A stretch of 31,686 bases of DNA from Anaeromyces robustus. Lineage: Eukaryota; Neocallimastigomycota; Neocallimastigomycetes; Neocallimastigales; Neocallimastigaceae. Positions 1 to 8,784 of this stretch are shown here, piece by piece. The notes under the pieces were generated by a model. That model was not told the origin of the DNA. It made no database searches and was given only the letters and a program-made list of their open reading frames with translations. Numbering within the stretch: the first letter of the stretch is position 1; every line of letters begins with the position of its first letter. The translations under genes and the position numbers were made by a program. The stretch covers positions 52,501 to 84,186 of the forward strand of contig MCFG01000313.1 in the NCBI GenBank assembly GCA_002104895.1, read 5' to 3'.

Positions 1-322
1 GTTTTATAGCGTCTTTTAAAGGAACTTTATACATAAAAACTGTAGTAAAAAAAATTCCTATCATCGGTTTTCCTATAAAATTGCTTAAATACAAACCTAT
101 ATTACTACACATTTTACTTTTTTTACTAAAATCAATATATTTATTTAGTAGTGTTAAAGAATCATCCATTTGATTATGCAACATTTCATCAAGAGCACAA
201 CCTATAACCAACCCTATTAATCCTATTACTGGGAATATTGCATTATCACGTAATACGAAAATGAAAATAATAGAAACTGGTATAATAATGAAAAATAACA
301 TAGCACGCGAAAACCATAACAT
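1..322 (-). CDS. Partial hypothetical membrane protein, runs off left edge
   Basis: An open frame on the minus strand begins at an ATG at 322 and stays open to the window edge, giving at least 107 residues. The N-terminal 35 residues are strongly hydrophobic (start MLWFSRAMLFFIII), and a second hydrophobic stretch follows immediately (FPVIGLIGLVIGCA). A polar loop with DEMLHNQMDD comes next, then a third hydrophobic segment near GIFFTTVF. This suggests a polytopic membrane protein. The frame is also open upstream of the ATG for some codons, so the true start could lie in an earlier exon. I do not recognise the family. It lies on the same strand as the next gene, with about 200 bases of AT-rich sequence between them. 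The C-terminus is not in the window. Confidence 0.6.
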   Translation of the reverse strand, partial: MLWFSRAMLFFIIIPVSIIFIFVLRDNAIFPVIGLIGLVIGCALDEMLHNQMDDSLTLLNKYIDFSKKSKMCSNIGLYLSNFIGKPMIGIFFTTVFMYKVPLKDAIK

Positions 323-518
323 TGAATTAGGACTCCTTTTTATATTATTTTTTTTTTATTTTTAATTTTGAATAAAAATTTATATATTTATTTAAAGTTA
401 ATTAATTTATTAAATAAAGAAAAATAAAAAAAAAAAAAAAATAACTATTATTTTATATATTTATTAATAAAAGATTATTAAATATATATTTTTTTATTTA
501 TAAACATTAAGAATGATA
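323..518. other. AT-rich spacer between two minus-strand genes
   Basis: Poly-T and poly-A runs and TA-rich sequence. No open frame or RNA gene is visible. It presumably holds the 3' end of the 519-909 gene and the promoter or an intron of the leftmost gene. Confidence 0.5.
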
Positions 519-909
519 TTACTTTAAAATCAAATTTCTAATACCAATATTTAAAGTAGGTGATAAAATTAAAATAAAAAGGCATATTCCTACTAAATGA
601 AGAAATCTTAATCCTGGAAGATTGTATTCTGTTTCAATATCTTTAAATAAAACGATTGGAGTATATAACCAATTATAAGTTTTTTAAATTATGGAAAAAT
701 TTATAAATATCAAATATTAATCCAAGTAATAAGAAAAATAGATTTATTGCTCCAAAAATAATAAATATTTTATCTTTTAATTTTTCTTTTTTCTTTTCAA
801 CTTTTAAATCATCTACTTGAATCTCATCATTTTCTAATATTCCACTTTTTTTAATATCGACCACAACTTCTTCACTTTGATTTTTCTTATCTATACTCGT
901 ATCACTCAT
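519..909 (-). CDS. Small two-TM protein of unknown function, frameshifted
   Basis: The first frame starts at ATG 909 (MSDTSIDKKNQSEE) and stops at 673. The protein has an acidic and lysine-rich N-terminus (about 45 residues) and then a hydrophobic segment (IFIIFGAINLFFLLLGLIF). Just before that stop is a run of six A (minus strand). Dropping one A moves reading into a second frame that stays open to a TAA at 519-521. That frame adds TYNWLYTPIVLF, then LPGLRFLHLVG and a second hydrophobic segment (ICLFILILSP). The whole would be about 129 residues with two membrane segments. The second part looks like genuine coding sequence, so I treat the break as an indel in one gene rather than two genes. 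No family was recognised. Its start region is partly duplicated at 1447-1488. Confidence 0.55.
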
Positions 910-1961
910 TTTTTTAATATTAAAAGAAAAAATTTTTTTCTATTTATTTTTAATTTTTATTTTAAATATCTCTTTTTTTTTTTTTTTTTAACAAACTAAA
1001 TGTAGAAAATAAGAAAATAAATATAATGATAAATATTATATTTTTTTATTTTTTTAATTTTATTATAATATAAAGTATATATATATATATATTTTAAAAT
1101 TATGTAAATAAATTTAAATTATTTAAAATTATTAAGTTTTGATATAAGTAAAATCAAGTTAACATAGTTTTGGTTTTTTTTTTAAGGATATTTTTTTATG
1201 AATAATCATAATATTATTTAATATTTAATTTATTTATTTTTTTCTTCTTTTATTTTTCTTCTTTTTTTTTTCTTTTTTTTTAATAAAATATTTTCACTAA
1301 AAATTATTATATTTTTGAGACAAAGTAAAAAATTTAAATAATAACAACAGCTATTATAATAATTGACCAAAAACTTTATATATATTATATTTATATATTA
1401 TAAATACAATTTATATAGAAACCATTAACAATGGAAATAAATAAATTTATTCACTTTCATTTTTCTTATCTATACTTGTATCACTCATTTTATTTCTATT
1501 AAAAGGAAAGAAATTTTCTATTTATTTTTAATTTTTATTTTAATTTCCCTTTTTTTTAACAAACTTATTGTAGAAAATAAATATAATTATAAATATTAAA
1601 TTTTTTTATTTTTTAAATTTTAATATTATATAAAGTATATATTTTCGTAAATTTAAATAAAGTATTAAAATTATAAAGTTTTGGTATAAGTAAATTTAAG
1701 TTAGGTTAGTTTTGGTTTTTTCTTTTTTAGGTTTTTTTTTTTTTTAATACATAAAATGATTTAATAAATAATTTATTTTTTTTTCCTTTTTTTTTTCTTT
1801 TTTTTTTAATAAAATATTTTTACAAAAAATTATTATATTTTGAGACAAAATAAAAAAGTTAAACAATAATAACAACAATTATAATAATAGATTAAAAAAA
1901 ATATATACTGTAAATACAATTTAGATATAAAATATTAACAATGGAAATAAATAAAGTTATT
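871..1961. repeat. Tandem duplication of a divergent promoter region
   Basis: Two diverged copies lie head to tail: copy A about 871-1450 and copy B about 1451-1961. Each begins with the 5' end of the minus-strand gene (ATG at 909 in A, 1488 in B) and ends with the start of the plus-strand gene (ATG GAA ATA AAT AAA at 1431 in A, 1941 in B). Shared landmarks in order include TTCTTATCTATACT, AACAAACT followed by TGTAGAAAATAA, ATATAAAGTATATAT, AGTTTTGGTTTTTT, AATAAAATATTTT, GAGACAAA and ATTAACAATGGAAATAAATAAA. The copies differ by substitutions and homopolymer lengths. The junction falls at a shared TTCACTTT near 1451-1458, which suggests exchange at a short match. Confidence 0.85.
1431..1502 (+). 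pseudogene. Orphan start fragment of the 1941 gene, chimeric at the duplication junction
   Basis: The ATG at 1431 and eight following codons (MEINKFIHF) match the start of the gene at 1941 (MEINKVIHF). Reading then crosses the duplication junction and hits a stop at 1500-1502, giving 23 codons. On the opposite strand the copied start of the 519-909 gene (ATG at 1488, MSDTSIDKKNESE) stops at 1447. Both look like by-products of the tandem duplication rather than functional genes. Confidence 0.7.
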
Positions 1962-4775
1962 CATTTTACTTTATCTATTTTATTACCTCCAATAAGTGTA
2001 TTTTATTCAAAAGGACTTGGTGATCAATTAATTATAAGTATTCTTTTGTTTGTATTAGTGCCTTTAATTGCTTATTTTTTAATATTAAAACCTAATTATT
2101 ATTCAATTATATTCAATATATTTGTATTTTTTATTCCAGCAATGATTCATGCATTATATCATTATAACTTTTATATAGTTAGCAAAAAATATAATAAAAA
2201 ATTAAATAAATATAGAAAATATTAATAAAAATATAAATAATAATGATGATGAAAATGAAGCAGAAAGTGAAAACATAAATGAAAATGTAAAAATAAATAT
2301 CAATATAAATGAAGATAAATCTAAAAAAAATGAAAATAAATTAAAAATTTTTACTAGAGTTAAAAAGTATAAAAGAGTAAGAAAAACTGTAAAAAAAGAA
2401 AAAGTAGAAGTTTTCGAAAATCCAAAAATTTCAAATATTTGGGCAATTGTATTATTTATTTCTGTGGTTATTGGTTGTTTTCAACTATCTATTTCTGGTA
2501 TTATTAGTATTATTAAAAATGGTAAAGATGAAGATCTTTATAATAATATATCTGAAATAATGAATGATGATAAAGGAAAAGTGATAAATTCTAGTATTTT
2601 TGACTATGATACATATACATTGGAAAATCCTACTGAAACCTATAAAGTATCAATTGTAACATCAACTCCAATAGAAACTGTTATTAATACATTTAGGAAT
2701 TCCAAAATAAATACTGAAATAACTCCTACTTATACTTCTACTATAACACCAACTTCTATTTACAATGATTATGATTATGATCAATTAGCCATTACACATA
2801 ATGAAACTACTAAAAAATTCGATGTAAGATATTTTGATAATAATGAAAAATTTGATGATGCTATGGAAGATTATTTCAATAGAGATATATATAACATAAA
2901 CTTTGAAAAAAGACAAAATTCTAATAATAATAATAATAATATCACTACAGAAGATGATGATGAAAAAAAGAAAGAAGAGATAAAAGATACTATTTTAGAA
3001 ATTTCAGTAAAAGTAATAACATATATTGTATCATTTTGTTTAACAGTTATCTATTATAAATTATTAATTCTGTAATTAATTATTTAAAATATTTTAAACG
3101 ATTTTTAATATTTAAATATTAAGATGTATATATCAAATTACCAAATTGTATTATTAAATTCATAAATATATCTTTGATATGCATATATATTTATATTTAA
3201 ATATTTATATATTATTAATATTTATAAACATATATATATTTATATATTGTTTATGTTTAAATATTTATACATAAATTGGTTATATTTATACAATATATAT
3301 ATTTATATATTTATACAATATTTTCATTTATATATATTTATATATTTATACAATATTTTCATTTATATATATTTATATATTTATACAATATTTTCATTTA
3401 TATATATTTATATATTCATATCTTTATATTTAAAAATTTATATTATATATTTAGTCACACTGATAAAGTATTTGATTATACTTTCCGAATCGTGTTTATC
3501 GCTGCATTTATGTCTTCTATTGCTTTTATTGTATTTGGATATTTTTGGAGTATATGGATTTGGACTTTTGGATATTTATTTACAATTGTTATTATTGTCA
3601 TTGGAATCTATTTAAAAAGGAAATGGATGAAGAATATGAAATTTATAAAAAGAATAAAGTTTTCGGAAGCATTTTTAAATGAATCTATAGCACCTATTAG
3701 AAGTTATCCTTCAATTTTCTTCTTAAGTATGGTTAATTGTATTTTTAAAGCTATATTAGATTATTTCATTATTTATACTATGTATAAGGCATTTATTAAT
3801 GATGCTGCATTTTTAGAATTTAGTAATATTACATTCAATCGAACAATATTTATCATGTTCTTATTGTTTTCATATTTTTATTCAACGAAAGTAATCGAAA
3901 GTATTATATATGTTACCGCCACAACATTATATACCTATTATATGTACAGAGGCAAACCAGCTGGTGATGGTCTTTTAAAAATTGAAGGAATTCCTAATCC
4001 AACAAAGAAATGCTTCCTTCGTACGATTAAAGGATTATTAGGATCTATTTGTACTAATGCATTAATCATGACTATATTTGATTCAATGAATAATTTATTG
4101 AGTGTATGGAAAAAAATATTATCAGTGATATCATTAAATGGAGAATTAGCTAAATCTAGAAATCCAATCTTTAAAGCAATCGGTGATTTTTATAAAGTGA
4201 ATAAACAATTTATTGATTTTGTAGAATATATTTCAGAATTATTTGAAGAAAAGACTTTAAATGAACTTGCTATTTTTAGTAAACCACTTATTCAAGCATC
4301 AGAAGATGCATTTTATCTTATGAAAGAACATGATGATGACTTATTATTTGATAATATGATGATTAAACTTGTATTAGTTTTAAGTGAAATTAGTATTGTT
4401 GTAATTTCAGTAATAATCTCTGTAGCAATTTGTGCATGTTTTGGAAAATTTAATACTAAAAGGTTTGTTAAAGAAGTAATTGATTATTATGGTCGTCCGA
4501 ACAATGTTACTCAAGAAGAACCTCCATCATTTGATGAAGTAAATGAATATATTTCAATTGCATTAACAGGTACAAAAGCTATTTTTACATCAGTATTTGT
4601 AATTACAGATGCAGCAGTACTCACTCTCTTTATGTGTATATGTCGAGATGCACATACTATTAAAGAAATTAAACCAGATATATACATAAAATTAGTAAAA
4701 AATAAACCAGAAGATAATTCCAAAATGAGTAAACTCTATGAAGCGTTCCTAGATCGTTTAGAAGATTTTAATTAA
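1941..4775 (+). CDS. Pmp3-like region fused to choline-transporter-like protein (SLC44/Pns1 family)
   Basis: The gene model is two exons, 1941-3071 and 3455-4775, with intron 3072-3454 (GTAATT...TTTAG). Splicing joins CT+T as Leu and keeps frame. Exon 1 starts MEINKVIHFTLSILLPPISVF, a Pmp3/UPF0057-like pattern (LLPP, G.GD, later IPAMIHALY) with about 20 extra hydrophobic residues inside. That frame stops at 2223, while the next frame is open from 2206 to 3073 without an early ATG, so a 1-nt indel near the A6 runs around 2184-2201 is likely. The second part gives an acidic Asn-rich linker, a basic stretch, a TM near residue 166, a loop of about 160 residues with several N-glycosylation sequons, and a TM before the splice. 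Exon 2 matches CTL/Pns1 proteins throughout: KVIESIIYVTATTLYTYYMY, GLLGSICTNALIM, a NKQFIDFVEY segment, FSKPLIQASEDAFYLMKE, and the C-terminal VFVITDAAVLTLFMCICRDA...KPDIYIKLV. The total is about 816 residues. Function is inferred as a plasma-membrane solute (choline-like) transporter; the substrate is unknown. The CTL assignment is confident; the fusion is less so. Confidence 0.7.
3072..3454 (+). repeat. Intron of the CTL gene with a 35-bp tandem repeat
   Basis: This GT-AG intron (383 bases) is nearly all A and T. From about 3280 to 3415 it contains a 35-bp unit repeated at least three times; the sequence CAATATTTTCATTTA starts at 3316, 3351 and 3386. The repeat has no stop codon in one frame, so it extends the downstream open frame artificially to 3276 with Tyr/Ile/Phe-rich residues that are probably not translated. 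Confidence 0.75.
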
Positions 4776-5022
4776 ACATCAATTAATAAAAATAAAAAGA
4801 AAAAAAAAAAAAAGAAAAAATAATTATGCAATACATAAAATATATATATATATATAAATGTATATTAATTTAACATTCTTTCTCAAAATATCAAAACACA
4901 AATAAATAAAAATAAATAAAAATAAATATTATTTATTTATTATTATGTTATATTGGTAATTGGTAATTAAATTTTGATAGTTCAAAATTTAATTTATTTA
5001 TTAAAACCTGTTAGAATATGTG
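4776..5022. other. Intergenic AT-rich DNA downstream of the CTL gene
   Basis: Poly-A runs, a short TA repeat and AAATAAAAATAAAT-type sequence, consistent with a 3' UTR and spacer. No gene is visible. Confidence 0.5.
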
Positions 5023-5226
5023 TTTTTTTTTTTTTTTAGACTAAGATTATTAATTTAAATTAAACATACACGTGACATATATATATCATTAAAGAAAGAA
5101 ATATATAATACATGATTTTTTTTTTTTTAGACTAAGATTAATCTTTATTTAAAATTATTAATTTAAATTAAAACATACATGTGATTTATATATTACATTA
5201 AAGAAAGAAATATATAACACATGAAA
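5023..5226. repeat. Imperfect tandem repeat headed by poly-T plus AGACTAAG
   Basis: Copy 1 (about 5023-5115) and copy 2 (about 5116-5226) each start with T13-15 then AGACTAAGATTA. They share TTATTAATTTAAATTAAA, CATACA(C/T)GTGA and CATTAAAGAAAGAAATATATAA, then end with A(C/T)ACATGA. Copy 2 has a short extra segment (ATCTTTATTTAAAA). The poly-T with a constant AGACTAA is seen again at about 6704-6720. Confidence 0.75.
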
Positions 5227-5289
5227 TGTAAATAAATACAAGTAATAAAAGATACAAGAAATAAATAAAATTCATTTCAGATATTAATC

Positions 5290-6730
5290 AAATTAAAATA
5301 TTAAAAAAAAAGGGAAAGAAGTTAAACTTCTAACCTCTCCCATTCAACGAATGAGATGTCATTCGAATCCGTATCGAAATAAATTTCATGCCTTATCTTT
5401 TCGACGTATACGCCCTTGAAGCCGCCCAGAGTGTTCTTATTGTTATTATACCAATTGAGAAGAATCCGAAAGATATATTTACAATTGACATAACAACAGT
5501 AAGAAAATGCGACAGACCCACAAAATCCGGAACAGGAAACTCGGATGAACTTTTGAAAAGATGACCATGCCACTGACTCTGTTCCCCAGTAATTTCTAGT
5601 TTATCAAATGTATAACACCCATCAAGGAAAGTGTTAAGCATCAAGTAATATATATTATTTTCATAATCTTCGTCTGAGTCCTCAGAAAATCCCAGTGATT
5701 TAGCTTGATTAATTAAGGCAAACTTCATGAATAAATCTTCAGCATGTTAAGAATTGTATTTCTATCCTGTACAAAGGCCTTACAATTGAATATCCAATGA
5801 GAAAAACTTTGTGTTTTATCACCACAGCAAGGGCAGCACATAGGAAGGTTTTCAAATATAGATTTACCTTTAAGTAGAAACTTGTAGTTAAATTGAAAAC
5901 CGCTGCGTATTCTTAAAATCCAGAAGAACCCCAATTGGTATTGGGGTATGATAAAGCAAGATCCTATATATCTTTGGAAGATCCATAATTACATTCCTTG
6001 TGTATAGAAGCTCTTTTAGCTAGATTTTTTGTTAGTACATCTCTCATTAAATACTTATCAATAGTTTCCTTTTTTGTATGACCTTTTAATTTCTTTTTAT
6101 AGGTTACTAGATTATTTAATTTTGTTAAAATATTGTAAATAGGAACAGATTAGTAGGCTTTTTTCAAATCAAGAAAAGCAAGGTAAGTATATTGATTTAG
6201 AAAAGCTCTCCTTTGGCATATTTCACAGATTTATATGTAAAGACTAATGCATTCTTCTTTATAACGGAAACCAAACTGTTCTGGACGGGACGGATAAAAT
6301 TATGTTTAAGTGCATAATTAGTAATTCTATTAGTGACAATTTTTGTAATGATTTTAATACCGACATAATCAGAGATATTCCTCTATAGTTGTTACAATCA
6401 GAAAGGTCTCCTTTTTTCGGAATAGAAATAGTCGATGCAGAATTCCATTCATACGGGAAATCACCATTCCAAATTCTATTAAATAATAATTCACAACATT
6501 TAATTGAATCCGAATAACTGAGTTAGTTGTCTGATTAATTGATTGATTATTATTTGACGAATACTCACAAAATAAAGCTTTAAAGAATTCAGAAGGAATA
6601 CCATCAGGACCAAGAGCTTTATTATTTTTCAAAGAAAAAACGGTTTAGTAAATTTCGGAAATAATAATTGGACCATCGATAGGAATTCTATTGATACCTA
6701 GAATTTTTTTTTTAGACTAAAGGAAGAGAA
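5290..6730 (-). pseudogene. Decayed LINE remnant, second family, internally deleted
   Basis: Read on the minus strand, several short frames align with parts of the intact element at 8515-13661 but are clearly a different, related family. From about 6650 down there is GPIIISEIY and NNKALGPDGIPSEFF (start of the reverse transcriptase), then a stretch matching PFW/ISRMNGIL and KKETF. Then comes AFLDLKKAY near 6180-6155, which is RT motif A. After that the sequence jumps to FWILRIRSGFQF and a zinc motif (CCPCCG...HWIFNC, about 5860-5790), and on to a C-terminus ending EWERLEV with a stop at about 5320. RT motifs B and C (GxRQGxPLSP, FADD) are missing, so an internal deletion removed the catalytic core. 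Many stops and frameshifts are present. Inactive. Confidence 0.8.
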
Positions 6731-6970
6731 GACATTTCCATGATTGATAACTAGAAAGAAGGTCGGGTCAGAATAATTATGAAGAGAGAATTTGAGTGGT
6801 TTAACGGTTTAACAGCCATTGTAGCATATTTGTTGATACCAGAGATCATTTTATTAGGAGTAAACTAAATTACAAAAGAAACCTAAGCATTACCTGGGAT
6901 GTCTTCTTCTGGATGGATAAAATAGAGAAAGCAAATATGTACTTAAACACAATGTCATAATAATTAACTT
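6731..6970. other. Unassigned sequence between LINE copies
   Basis: Less AT-rich than true intergenic DNA here, so possibly more decayed retroelement sequence, but I could not align it to any part of the intact element. No open frame is visible. Confidence 0.35.
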
Positions 6971-8083
6971 TTCCAATATAGTTTTTTTTATAGCACATAA
7001 TTTGTACGTCAACTTTATTGAATTTAAATATTAAAATACATGAATCATAAAAAACACATAATGAAAAAAATGATACTAAAAAAAAATAAAAAAAAACAGT
7101 AAAACATTATAGATAATAATGAATAATACTGGAGGGGAAAAAAAAAGTAGTATAATAATATTTAAAAACAATAAATCTATACAAGCCCTTAATTCTACAT
7201 ATAGAATTAAAGTAAAATTGATCTATCCTATTCCACTTGGGTCGGAAATAGGATCGGCGTTTGTCCTACTAGACTGTTCTACTGTTTTATCAGCACTGAC
7301 ATTCCTGGAGAGGTTGGTTTTAAATTTATTGAACAGTATATCTTGTCTTTTACAGACAACAGGCATGATATCATTCAATAGAGCCGCAGATCACAACAAG
7401 AATGGGGATTTTGAATATGTACCAGATTCAATCTGACACTCAAACAAACATTCCCATTCCTTTTTGTATGGACAATTGTTAATTCTATCACTAAAACCAT
7501 AATCTCTTCCACCAATTAAAGAAATATAAACTCGATACCTATTAACTATTTTTCTATTACCTAAAATATCTATATTACTTATACTATTAATCCTAATATT
7601 ATTACTACTTTTATAACCCTTAACAAAATTATTAATTCTATTATCTACACTAGAGTTATCTCTGGTCACATCTAAACTATTAAAAAGACTATCTAAAAAA
7701 TAAAAAAAATTTCTATCTAGATCATAGAAGTGATTAATACGAAGATTTTTAAACAAGAAACAATTAATAAACCAATGGTCAATTTTCTGATAACTATCAC
7801 AATGGAAACAACATGAACAACAATTAGGACAAGAATTATTAATCATTTTAGCAGCTTTACCAACTCTAGCATCAATTTTATATCCACATCTTGCCCTAAC
7901 TAACCACCTAAAACCTTTGCCATATTCAGGAAATTTTAGATTAAGCTTTAAGTAATTTCTTGATTTTTCAAAACTGTTCATTTTATATGTTTTAGGTTTA
8001 ATCGATTTATCACTGTTCATGTCTCTGTCCCAATAGAATTCCATAATTTCTTTAGAAGAAAATGAAATATTGTTTAATTTATT

Positions 8084-8286
8084 TTTTTATTTTTTTTTTT
8101 TTTTTTTTTTATGGCACATAATTTGTACGTCACTTTTATTGAATTTAAATATTAAAATACATGAATCATAAAAAACACATAATGAAAAAAAAAATGATAC
8201 TAAAAAATAAAAAAACCAGTAATTTATTATAGATAATAATAATAATACTGGAGGGGGAAAAAAAGTAGTATAATAATATTTAAAAA
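8084..8286 (-). mobile_element. LINE copy B: 3'UTR-only insertion inside copy A
   Basis: A poly-A tail (T-rich 8084-8110 on the plus strand) is followed by the family 3' UTR, ATGGCACATAATTTGTACGT on through ACTGGAGG to TATTTAAAAA at 8286. It has no coding sequence, so it is a severely 5'-truncated insertion of about 200 bases. It is flanked by perfect 12-bp copies of GTTTAATTTATT at 8072-8083 and 8287-8298. Removing it and one duplicate restores copy A, which then matches copy C at 9633 onward. Confidence 0.88.
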
Positions 8287-8502
8287 GTTTAATTTATTAT
8301 TTAATATTTTACTTTCTTTGTCCCAAGTCCATTTTCTTGTTGTAGAAACATTGTTGACTATCTTTGAGATAATGCAGTTGGAGTCCTTCCGCTTATTAAA
8401 ACATCTAACTTGAGCTAAAGCACTTTACAAGAAAGTGGAAGAATTATTGAGTTCTTTTGAAATGCAATAAATAGACACAAATGAATTAGGTTTGAAGAAG
8501 TC

Positions 8503-8511
8503 AAAAATCCA

Positions 8512-8514
<3 letters not shown>
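8503..8514. repeat. Target-site duplication of LINE C, 3' side
   Basis: AAAAATCCAATA, identical to 13662-13673 at the other end of copy C and part of copy A coding sequence (compare AAAATCCAATA in copy C near 9852). Confidence 0.85.
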
Positions 8515-8553
<39 letters not shown>

Positions 8554-8784
8554 GCACACAATTTGTACGTCAACTTTATTGAATTTAAATATTAAAATAC
8601 ATGAATCATAAAAAAAACACATAATGAAAAAAAAATGATACTACTAAAAAAAAATAAAAACCAGTAATATATTATAGATAATAATAAATAATACTGGAGG
8701 GAAAAAAAATAGTATAATAATATTTAAAAACAATAAATCCATACAAGCCCTTAATTCTAAATATAGAATTAAAGTAAAATTGAT

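Noticed and set aside
1941-2225. An intron to remove the extra hydrophobic segment in the Pmp3-like region
   Set aside because: Available GT donors (phase 0) do not match the only plausible acceptor after ATTCCAG (phase 1), so the insertion is probably real.
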